Below, in pieces: positions 1 to 4,990 of a DNA stretch of 7,643 nucleotides. The notes under the pieces were generated by a model. It ran no database searches. It was not told the DNA's origin and worked only from the letters and a program-made list of their open reading frames with translations. The first letter of the stretch is position 1. The number at the start of each line of letters is the position of its first letter. Position numbers and translations under genes: made by a program. Origin of the DNA: CAG-964 sp902789345 (GTDB taxonomy: Bacteria; Bacillota; Clostridia; Oscillospirales; Acutalibacteraceae); the NCBI GenBank assembly GCA_052117325.1, contig JBQKJJ010000038.1; one strand, 5' to 3'.

Positions 1-1
1 T

Positions 2-52
2 CTTGATTACAAGACACCACAACAAGTTGAAGATGAGGCTCTAGCAGCTTAA
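2..52 (+). CDS. C-terminal fragment of an insertion-sequence transposase (IS3-like)
   Basis: An open frame enters from the left edge and stops at TAA 50-52, giving a tail LDYKTPQQVEDEALAA. The YKTP element followed by a short acidic tail is what is often seen at the very end of IS3-family OrfB transposases, just after the last integrase residues. The catalytic domain lies outside the window, so the family call rests on this short motif and on the IS-like end at 129. It could be another transposase with a similar tail. Confidence 0.5.
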   Translation, partial: LDYKTPQQVEDEALAA

Positions 53-60
53 GAAATCAT

Positions 61-129
61 TCTCTCTGCATACACTATGCAGGGAGAAAAAGTTCAACTT
101 TTTGTGTCCAATGTATTGACATAGGTTCA
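61..129 (+). mobile_element. Right end of the IS3-like element, with hairpin and terminal repeat
   Basis: After the transposase stop there is an imperfect hairpin (arms 61-72 and 76-87, one mismatch, 3-nt loop) and a near-perfect palindrome AAAAAGTTCAACTTTTT at 87-103. The sequence then runs GTCCAATGTATTGACATAGG and ends TTCA at 126-129. Read from the outside this begins TGAACC, which fits the TG...CA ends of IS3-family elements, so the likely boundary is 129, with TTA or TTAA at 130 onward as a possible target duplication. The left end is outside the window, so the boundary cannot be confirmed by matching inverted repeats. Confidence 0.45.
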
Positions 130-166
130 TTAACGACTAATTTATAGAATAGTTATAAGATGTTTT

Positions 167-1453
167 TTAGCAGTTTATACACATTTCAATATCTATCTGA
201 AATTTTTCGGTGTTGCTTTTAAATTCCATTTTTCCATTATGTTGATTAACGACACGATTAAGTGAATATAATCCAAATCCGTGCATTTTTTTATCTTTTT
301 TTGTTGTTGTAGGTATATTGCCGTGTATTTTAACTTCTTTTTCTATAGGATTGATTATTTTAATAAACATAAATCCGCTGTTGCAAACGCAATCTATAGA
401 TATGGTTTTTGCAACATTCAAACTTAATTTCTCACATGCTTCTATAGAATTATCAATTGTATTGCCAAATATAATACATAAATCTGTTGGTTTTATTCCA
501 GTAGATGGAATAGCGCCTTGAAATATAATTTTAGTATTGAATTTATTAGCCTTTTTCTGTTTGTCTGTGAGTAAAGCATCAACTATACCATTTCCGGTAT
601 CGTATTTAATAGTAGAATCAATTAATTGTAGAGTATCGTTGTTTAGCATTTCTAATGCAGTTTCAGTTTCACCTACTGAAATTAGTTTTCTTAAACCAAT
701 ACACATATTGTTGTAGTCATGTCTAAATTTCCTAAGTTCATAGTTTGATTCAGAAAGTAGAGCATAATGTTCCGATTGAGCGTTTATTTGTTCCTCGTAA
801 CTTTCAACAAGTTTCTTAATATGTGTATTTGTCATTGAATAAATAATTAAAATTGGAATAGCAGATGATAAAAGAATTATAAATATAATAAGTGATATTT
901 TAGTGGCGCTAAACCAATTTTGACTGTTTTTGAAAAATGTTTCATTTGAGATTAGTACTACTAAAATAGTGCCAAAACATATCAATGAAAGTAAAAGTCG
1001 TTTTACTGATCTTTGAGTCAAATTTAACATTTGTTGAATTTTTTTATTTAGCTTGGTGTTACACACAATTAAGCAAATAATTGATGAAAATAAGTTAACT
1101 GAAATTTCAATTAACCATTCTAAATTTGAATTGATTGAAAAAATAAATATTAAACATGAGGTTATTGTAGTGTTGATTAAAAATAATAGCATATATGAGG
1201 AAACAATTGATAAAAATCGAACTTCTTTTAAACACAGTCGTACCAATAACACCAACATAATTTGCACAAGACTATTAATTAATAAAAAGTAATTATAACA
1301 AAGGATTTCTACAATTATAATTGGAATAAATAAAATAAAGGAAACATATATTAGTCTTTTTTTAGGTTGGGAATTTAATATATTTATCCCTATAGATAGC
1401 ATACATATATAATAACAACAAGAATCAATTAATGAAATTATAGCCAATATCAT
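167..1453 (-). CDS. AgrC-like sensor histidine kinase, GHKL family
   Basis: A 428-residue membrane sensor kinase that should phosphorylate the response regulator encoded just before it. Residues 1-206 contain about six or seven hydrophobic segments, the polytopic sensor arrangement of AgrC-type kinases that detect extracellular peptides. A short linker (207-240) leads to the dimerisation helix with FRHDYNN, His245 being the expected phosphoacceptor. The ATPase domain shows the N-box NTIDNSIEA (Asn331, Asp334, Asn335) and a glycine-rich HGFGLYSL at 391-398. The start ATG (1453-1451) lies 2 nt after the regulator stop, and AAGGTG inside the regulator's last codons provides the ribosome binding site, so the two are translationally coupled. 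No terminator is visible between its stop and the IS end at 129, so the original downstream sequence may have been displaced. The ligand is unknown. No AgrB/AgrD partner is present, and the 14-residue peptide gene at 2263 is the nearest candidate. Confidence 0.9.
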   Translation of the reverse strand: MILAIISLIDSCCYYICMLSIGINILNSQPKKRLIYVSFILFIPIIIVEILCYNYFLLINSLVQIMLVLLVRLCLKEVRFLSIVSSYMLLFLINTTITSCLIFIFSINSNLEWLIEISVNLFSSIICLIVCNTKLNKKIQQMLNLTQRSVKRLLLSLICFGTILVVLISNETFFKNSQNWFSATKISLIIFIILLSSAIPILIIYSMTNTHIKKLVESYEEQINAQSEHYALLSESNYELRKFRHDYNNMCIGLRKLISVGETETALEMLNNDTLQLIDSTIKYDTGNGIVDALLTDKQKKANKFNTKIIFQGAIPSTGIKPTDLCIIFGNTIDNSIEACEKLSLNVAKTISIDCVCNSGFMFIKIINPIEKEVKIHGNIPTTTKKDKKMHGFGLYSLNRVVNQHNGKMEFKSNTEKFQIDIEMCINC

Positions 1454-1455
1454 AT

Positions 1456-2163
1456 TTACACCTTAACATAGAAATTTTTAACGAACTCCATATACACTCT
1501 TTTAAATTCAGCTAAATGGTTTCGTCCAATACGTGCTTTCTCACCGTTAATAAAAATGACTTCATTACCGACTATAGAAGAAATACAATACATATTAACA
1601 ACATACGATTTATGTATACGATAAAAGCAATGAGGCGGTAATAATTCATGAACCTTAGAAATTGTTTTTGAACTTTTCATAATATCCTCAGTTGTCCTAA
1701 TTAAGCAGTATTTACCGTTACCCTCAAGATATATTATATTTTCAGAATTAATTGTCTTTTGTTCACCATCCTGAATTACAATTATAGGATTAAGTAGTTT
1801 TTGTTGTTTTAAATAACTATCCATCGCTAATTCAACTTTGTTAGCGTCTAAGGGTTTTACAAAAAAACGGAATGGTTGAACTTCAAAAGAGTCAAAAACA
1901 AATTGTGGAAAGCTTGTAATGAATATAATACTACATATGCAGTTTTTAAGTCGTAATCTTTTTGCTGTTTCTAAACCATTAAATCCAGGCATTTGAAAAT
2001 CGATAAATAAAACATCAAAGACTATATTAGAATTAAGTAAACTATCACCATTTTCAAATTCATAGATATCAATTTGTATGCGTTTTGCCATTTTATATTC
2101 AATTAAAACACTTTTTAATTCGTCTCTAAAACTTTTTTCGTCATCACATATAGCTACCTGCAC
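1456..2163 (-). CDS. LytTR-family response regulator, AgrA-like
   Basis: Cytoplasmic transcription activator of 235 residues, partner of the kinase that follows it. The receiver domain (1-120) has the acidic pair Asp7-Asp8, phosphoacceptor Asp55 in LFIDFQMPG, Thr83 and Lys103 in FVKPL. The LytTR DNA-binding domain spans about 128-230, with the family's FYRIHKSYVVN and RIGRNHL segments. The start chosen is GTG at 2163-2161. It follows AGGGAG with an 8-nt gap and places the protein directly at VQVAICDDE, the normal N-terminus. An upstream in-frame TTG at 2202 would add 13 residues with no homology to a receiver and no ribosome binding site. LytTR regulators bind 9-bp direct repeats with a period near 21 bp, and such a repeat is present at 2801-2833 before the protease operon, with a related single box at 2189-2200. 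These are its likely targets. Confidence 0.9.
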   Translation of the reverse strand: MQVAICDDEKSFRDELKSVLIEYKMAKRIQIDIYEFENGDSLLNSNIVFDVLFIDFQMPGFNGLETAKRLRLKNCICSIIFITSFPQFVFDSFEVQPFRFFVKPLDANKVELAMDSYLKQQKLLNPIIVIQDGEQKTINSENIIYLEGNGKYCLIRTTEDIMKSSKTISKVHELLPPHCFYRIHKSYVVNMYCISSIVGNEVIFINGEKARIGRNHLAEFKRVYMEFVKNFYVKV

Positions 2164-2188
2164 TATTACCACTCCCTGATTTTTTTGT

Positions 2189-2237
2189 ACAGAAAACTCC
2201 AACCCTTATATAAAATTTCCTTTCTTTACATTATAAC
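2189..2237 (+). promoter_or_regulatory. Putative LytTR-dependent promoter of the 14-residue peptide gene
   Basis: ACAGAAAACTCCAA begins at 2189 and is identical to the copy at 2822 before the protease operon. It is followed, 31 bp after the ACAGAAAACTCC core, by a -10-like TATAAC (2232-2237). The hexamer at the -35 position, 17 bp upstream, is TATAAA, a poor match, as expected for an activator-dependent promoter. An upstream half repeat is unclear: ACTCCC at 2171-2176 resembles the one before the operon but is offset by 4 bp and coincides with the regulator's ribosome binding site. Predicted transcription start is near 2244. Confidence 0.5.
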
Positions 2238-2238
2238 A
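2230..2238 (-). promoter_or_regulatory. Extended -10 promoter for the regulator-kinase operon
   Basis: On the minus strand the sequence reads TGTTATAAT, a perfect -10 hexamer with the TGn extension, about 67 bp before the regulator GTG. No good -35 is seen, which extended -10 promoters tolerate. It occupies nearly the same bases as the plus-strand -10 of the peptide gene, so polymerases for the two directions would compete. Confidence 0.5.
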
Positions 2239-2262
2239 CAGCATAGGAAAGGAGAGTTTTAT

Positions 2263-2307
2263 ATGTTTTCATATTTTAGACTTTTACTCAAATATCTTAT
2301 AGGTTGA
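2263..2307 (+). CDS. Very short peptide gene (14 residues), candidate signal or membrane-active peptide
   Basis: The frame ATG 2263 to TGA 2307 encodes MFSYFRLLLKYLIG. Translation is well supported: AAAGGAG (2248-2254) sits 8 nt before the ATG, the best ribosome binding site in this part of the window. A promoter-like -10 lies 26 bp upstream of the ATG, and a strong terminator begins at the stop codon, so this is a complete transcription unit of about 105 nt. The peptide is leaderless, cationic (Arg6, Lys10) and otherwise hydrophobic or aromatic, with Ser3, Arg6 and Lys10 on one helical face. It stands divergently from a peptide-sensing-type two-component system, as bacteriocin induction peptides and agr signals do. 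It could be the pheromone, a phenol-soluble-modulin-like effector, or a target of processing. It is not an attenuator leader, because no plus-strand gene follows before the terminator. I recognise no family; AgrD leaders look similar, but there is no Cys or AgrB here. Confidence 0.55.
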   Translation: MFSYFRLLLKYLIG

Positions 2308-2349
2308 ATAATAAAGCGGTTCACTAAAATAGTGAATCGCTTTATTATT
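2307..2349. terminator. Bidirectional 20-bp hairpin terminator
   Basis: Arms 2307-2326 and 2330-2349 pair over 20 bp with a single G-U pair and a 3-nt AAA loop. A-rich and T-rich outer parts flank a GC-containing core (GCGGTTCACTA), so it can terminate in both directions. It overlaps the last base of the peptide stop on one side and the XRE stop codon on the other, ending two convergent genes. Confidence 0.85.
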
Positions 2350-2681
2350 TAGAGTTCATTAAACTCTTTGTCAGCGCATAACAAAAGTTTTATTAGAAAA
2401 TTAATTTGTTCATCCGACCAATTTTTTATTATTTCATGAATCTCAGAATTAATCGAGTTATCCGAACACACGACATTATTTGATAAAAGTAAAGTAATAT
2501 CAATTTTTAAAATCTCCGAAATTTCATCTAATCTTGTTAGTGATACTTTGGCTACCCCTCGTTCAACTTGACTTATGTAGCTTTCGGATACACCTAACAT
2601 CTCTGAAAAAACAGATTGTGATAGGCCTTTCTTTTTTCTATAAAGGCTGATTCTTCTTCCAATAGTTTTATAGTTTAACAT
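2349..2681 (-). CDS. XRE-family helix-turn-helix transcriptional regulator
   Basis: A 110-residue cytoplasmic DNA-binding protein. The Cro/C1-type five-helix domain spans about 6-62, with GLSQSVFSEMLGVSESYISQ as the helix-turn-helix and VERG following as in typical XRE proteins. The remaining 48 residues, rich in Ile, Asn and Leu, probably dimerise. The chosen start is ATG 2681-2679, preceded by GGTGAT with a 5-nt gap, which matches the 3-prime half of the Shine-Dalgarno consensus. Upstream in-frame starts at 2720 and 2711 would add 13 or 10 hydrophobic residues unlike the family. It is divergent from the protease operon and convergent with the 14-residue peptide gene. Repeats ATTGTTAT/ATAACAAT cover its own start region and recur in the operon promoter, so it probably represses both. 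It is too short to be an Rgg/PlcR-type peptide receptor. Confidence 0.85.
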   Translation of the reverse strand: MLNYKTIGRRISLYRKKKGLSQSVFSEMLGVSESYISQVERGVAKVSLTRLDEISEILKIDITLLLSNNVVCSDNSINSEIHEIIKNWSDEQINFLIKLLLCADKEFNEL

Positions 2682-2708
2682 TGTTATCACCAAGTTAAGT
2701 ATAACAAT
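2680..2708. promoter_or_regulatory. Inverted repeat over the XRE start: putative operator
   Basis: Perfect 8-bp arms ATTGTTAT (2680-2687) and ATAACAAT (2701-2708) are separated by 13 bp, with centres 21 bp apart, two helical turns. The repeat covers the XRE ribosome binding site and abuts the start codon. The same half-sites form the palindrome at 2849-2862 before the protease operon. It may be an autoregulatory operator. In the XRE mRNA the arms could also pair and place the Shine-Dalgarno in the loop. Confidence 0.4.
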
Positions 2709-2719
2709 CATAAGTTCCA

Positions 2720-2749
2720 TTTATAAGAAATCTATAGATTAAGTGTTAA
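2720..2749 (-). promoter_or_regulatory. Putative promoter of the XRE gene
   Basis: On the minus strand TTAACA (2749-2744) is followed after 18 bp by TATAAA (2725-2720), a reasonable housekeeping promoter about 40 bp before the ATG. A second possibility, TGTTATACT overlapping the inverted repeat at 2701-2708, would give a very short leader. Confidence 0.4.
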
Positions 2750-2800
2750 TTAATAGTTGCGGAAATATTCGTTTTATGGTACTATTTGATTGTGAAAATT

Positions 2801-2870
2801 ACCGTTCACTCCCATTTTTCGACAGAAAACTCCAAAAGTCAATGATTTATAACAATTGTTATCATATACT
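2801..2870 (+). promoter_or_regulatory. LytTR-type direct repeat and promoter of the protease operon
   Basis: ACCGTTCACTCC (2801-2812) and ACAGAAAACTCC (2822-2833) form a direct repeat with a 21-bp period, the spacing used by LytTR dimers. The first copy fits the known 9-bp LytTR pattern (A/C-rich, then GTT, then a purine) at 8 of 9 positions, and the second fits more loosely. A -10-like TATACT (2865-2870) starts after 31 bp, exactly as at the peptide gene. The -35 region is poor (ATGATT). An alternative -10, TATAAC at 2848-2853, lies inside the adjoining palindrome and would place its -35 under the second repeat. Confidence 0.55.
2849..2862. promoter_or_regulatory. Perfect 14-bp palindrome in the operon promoter, putative XRE operator
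   Basis: ATAACAATTGTTAT is its own reverse complement and lies between the LytTR repeats and the -10 TATACT, where a bound repressor would block polymerase. Its half-sites equal those at the XRE start (2680-2708). Perfect 14-bp palindromes arise by chance about once or twice in a window this AT-rich, so position and shared half-sites carry the argument. Confidence 0.45.
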
Positions 2871-2879
2871 AACGTAAGA

Positions 2880-3746
2880 ATGAAAAAAAGGAAATTTATA
2901 TTTAACTTTATTATGAAAAACAAAATATTTTTTGTGCTGGTTTCAATTTTAATAATAGTTGTTGTTTTTACGATTGATGTTTTTAATGACAAAACATTGA
3001 GTGAAATAAACGAAAAGCAGTATACATCAGAAATTGTAGCAAATATCAGAAAAAAATATCCGGGTTTGACAGGCGAAAACATAAAAATAGGTATTATTGA
3101 TAGTTGCATAGATAATACACACGATGACTTGATTGGTTCAATAAAAAAAACAGTATCTTTTATTTCTAAGAATAATAAATCAAATGTAGTATATAGTAAC
3201 CATGGAACTCAGGTTGCTGGGATAATCTCAGCAAAAGATAATGATTTTGGAATCATAGGTATAGCTCCTAAAGCAGAAATCTATTCATTGGTAGCTATAC
3301 ATAGTAATGGCATAGGTGAAATTGAAGATGTTTGTAGCGCACTGCGATGGTGTATTGAGAACAAAATGGATGTCATTAACTTAAGCTTCTCAACAAAAAT
3401 TTCAAATCCTGAATTAGAATCATTAGTTAATGAAGCATATAAACAAAACACGATTATTGTTGCTAGCTATAATAATAAAAAAAATGTGTCGAGCTTTCCT
3501 GCTGAATATGATAATGTTATTGGAGTAAAAACCAATAATAAATCTTGGTTTGATTTTAATAATAATGTTGTGTATGCACCAGGTAAAAGTATAACTACTA
3601 TTGACAAGGGAGGATATGAATATGTAGAAGGAAATTCCATGGCGGCTGCTTGTGTAACGGGGTTTGCTGCAATAGTTAAAGAGGATTGCAATAAAAAAAG
3701 TATTAACTTTAGCAGTTCATATTTTATCAAACAAATAGAAGGGTGA
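2880..3746 (+). CDS. Membrane-anchored subtilisin-like serine protease (peptidase S8)
   Basis: A 288-residue protein with a basic N-terminus, one transmembrane segment (about 16-34) and a compact subtilisin domain (about 65-270) expected outside the cell. The triad is visible: Asp74 in IGIIDSCID, His108 in NHGTQVAGI, Ser253 in GNSMAAACVTG. The oxyanion Asn should be 198 or 199 in ASYNN, followed by SSFPAEYDNVIGV, the usual FPA...VI pattern. The active-site signature is altered: GTSMAAPH becomes GNSMAAAC. There is no propeptide or secretion signal of the usual kind. The start is uncertain. ATG 2880 lies only about 10 nt after the likely -10, so the mRNA would be nearly leaderless; ATG 2913 (MKNKIFF) also keeps the membrane anchor, but AAGGAAA is about 20 nt away. 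An upstream in-frame TTG at 2856 overlaps the promoter. Being first in the operon, directly before an exported precursor-like protein, it probably matures that protein or the 14-residue peptide. Confidence 0.85.
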   Translation: MKKRKFIFNFIMKNKIFFVLVSILIIVVVFTIDVFNDKTLSEINEKQYTSEIVANIRKKYPGLTGENIKIGIIDSCIDNTHDDLIGSIKKTVSFISKNNKSNVVYSNHGTQVAGIISAKDNDFGIIGIAPKAEIYSLVAIHSNGIGEIEDVCSALRWCIENKMDVINLSFSTKISNPELESLVNEAYKQNTIIVASYNNKKNVSSFPAEYDNVIGVKTNNKSWFDFNNNVVYAPGKSITTIDKGGYEYVEGNSMAAACVTGFAAIVKEDCNKKSINFSSSYFIKQIEG

Positions 3747-3751
3747 GTATT

Positions 3752-4561
3752 ATGAAGAAAATAATAAGTATGATTTTAGTGATATGTTTGTTAACTGTAT
3801 CTACTGTTTGGACAGCATCTGCATATGATAATAATATTGAAGATGTAAATGTTGATGGTTACAATATTACTATAAACGAAAACACCGGCGATGAGACAGT
3901 TGTGAGTACTTTTGTTGATGGAGTGAAATACCAAATTACATTCGATAAAGATGCTAATGACTTTGAAATGATAACTAATGAATACGCAGCATATATATTC
4001 GGTATTGGGATAGGAGCTTGTAACGAAGAAATATATGATGTTGATGTTGAAAATCTTGACGAAGACGGAATAGAAGCAGAAATTATTTCAGAAGATACAG
4101 AAGATGTAACGAGAATTAGTGATGATATGGTGGAGGTACAAGCTGCCGTGGTTGCTGCAGGTGGTACTGCGATAGCAATAGCATTATTAAAGGCAATTCT
4201 TGCAGTGACAGCAGCCATTATAATTGCTGGTGTTGTTTATTATGCAGCTTCTTCTGTTATATCGAGATTAAAGCGTGATCAACCGCAGGTTCACTATTAT
4301 AAAGCATATCTGCAAACAGGAGATAATGTATATGTTGGACCTAAGCTTAATTCTAAATCCGCTGCTGCATCAGTTCTTAAGGCTGGAAATAGCGTTTTTG
4401 CCATCAGTTCAGGATATGCATATGATGCTTGCAAATCTGCAAGTCCCATTAGCACAGTATCTAGCAAACAGAAACACTCAGGAGGCGGAAAAAATTATTA
4501 TCATTATCACCCAATGATTAAAAAAAATAGTCAGTCAAAAGCACATTGTTGGTTTGTTTAA
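3752..4561 (+). CDS. Secreted toxin-like or bacteriocin-like precursor of unknown family
   Basis: A 269-residue exported protein. A classical Sec signal peptide (1-24) ends ASA before Tyr25. Three zones follow: a strongly acidic region (25-129), a hydrophobic Ala/Val/Ile/Gly stretch (130-170), and a basic, Ser/Tyr/His-rich C-terminus (171-269) with YYHYHP (249-254) and AHCWF (264-268). An HYHP motif with a later H.WF recalls the ends of some secreted toxin-like proteins of Firmicutes (SAR2788-type), but this comes from memory and is not verified. SRLKR (171-175), after the hydrophobic stretch, is a plausible cleavage point. The arrangement suggests an acidic pro-region masking a basic domain, with a membrane-inserting segment between. 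Start ATG 3752 has GGGTGA 5 nt upstream; an in-frame GTG at 3743 overlapping the protease stop would add three residues. It follows the protease by 5 nt, so the two are probably coupled. Confidence 0.7.
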   Translation: MKKIISMILVICLLTVSTVWTASAYDNNIEDVNVDGYNITINENTGDETVVSTFVDGVKYQITFDKDANDFEMITNEYAAYIFGIGIGACNEEIYDVDVENLDEDGIEAEIISEDTEDVTRISDDMVEVQAAVVAAGGTAIAIALLKAILAVTAAIIIAGVVYYAASSVISRLKRDQPQVHYYKAYLQTGDNVYVGPKLNSKSAAASVLKAGNSVFAISSGYAYDACKSASPISTVSSKQKHSGGGKNYYHYHPMIKKNSQSKAHCWFV

Positions 4562-4579
4562 CTGGAAGTGATGTAATTA

Positions 4580-4990
4580 ATGAATATTGAATATGAAATT
4601 ATACATTTAGATAAGCCGTTGTACAATGAATTGTTGAATGTTTTAAAAAAGCAGTGCACTAGTTTCAATTTAGTGAGTCCAAATACTCATTACAGAAAGA
4701 ATTTATCAGAAGATGTTTTATCGAAATCCAAAAAAGTATTATCCAGTTATTGTATATTTAATAAATGGGTAAACAAGTGGCCAGGGACAAAGTCCAGCAA
4801 AAAGGTTTCTTTGCATGCTTATAAGATAAATGATTTTTGTATAAATTACTTAAAGAGTCTTGGTTCGTTTTTTGAGCTTGAAGAACAAATTGATATATCT
4901 TTTTTTAATAACGAGACTTGTTTATGTTATACCGTGTCTCATGAAAATGTATGTTTTATTAGCAGAGAACTTTTAAGTGAATTACCATGA
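4580..4990 (+). CDS. Small soluble protein of unknown function, possible immunity protein
   Basis: A 136-residue protein with no signal peptide or membrane segment, so cytoplasmic. It has six Cys residues spread through the chain, a basic middle part (residues 40-80) and a C-terminal half FELEEQIDISFFNN...LCYTVSHENVCFISRE that looks like a small alpha/beta fold. I do not recognise a family. GGAAGTGAT (4564-4572) precedes ATG 4580 by 7 nt, a good ribosome binding site. It lies 18 nt after the toxin-like gene and overlaps TraX by ATGA, so it is part of the operon. A small cytoplasmic protein directly after an exported toxin-like gene is where an immunity protein is usually found; this is an argument from position only. 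Confidence 0.75.
   Translation: MNIEYEIIHLDKPLYNELLNVLKKQCTSFNLVSPNTHYRKNLSEDVLSKSKKVLSSYCIFNKWVNKWPGTKSSKKVSLHAYKINDFCINYLKSLGSFFELEEQIDISFFNNETCLCYTVSHENVCFISRELLSELP

Noticed and set aside
318..521. Plus-strand frame inside the kinase gene (another similar one at 1053-1292)
   Set aside because: Both are antisense to conserved kinase regions and lack ribosome binding sites.
167..2163. A true agr quorum-sensing locus
   Set aside because: Only the kinase and regulator resemble agr; no AgrB membrane protease and no Cys-containing AgrD precursor is present, and the nearby short peptide lacks a thiolactone Cys.
2164..2202. Upstream TTG start for the LytTR regulator, adding 13 residues
   Set aside because: No ribosome binding site and no receiver-like residues; GTG 2163 has AGGGAG at good spacing and gives the normal N-terminus.
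2263..2349. Peptide gene plus hairpin as a transcription attenuator
   Set aside because: The next gene past the hairpin is convergent, so there is no downstream plus-strand gene to attenuate.
2818..2824. Spo0A-box-like TGTCGAA on the minus strand (also at 6227-6233)
   Set aside because: A 7-mer expected about once by chance in a window this size; no supporting second box or sporulation gene nearby.
2776..2877. 33-codon plus-strand frame before the protease gene
   Set aside because: No good ribosome binding site, and it runs through the LytTR repeats, the palindrome and the -10, so it is a by-product of regulatory DNA.
2774..3109. Minus-strand open frame over the protease N-terminus
   Set aside because: Antisense to the well-supported protease gene, no ribosome binding site, and low-complexity Ile/Phe/Thr composition.
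3859..4218. Minus-strand Ser/Ala/Ile-rich frame inside the exported-protein gene
   Set aside because: Mirror of the acidic Asp/Glu/Ala codons on the other strand; no start signal.
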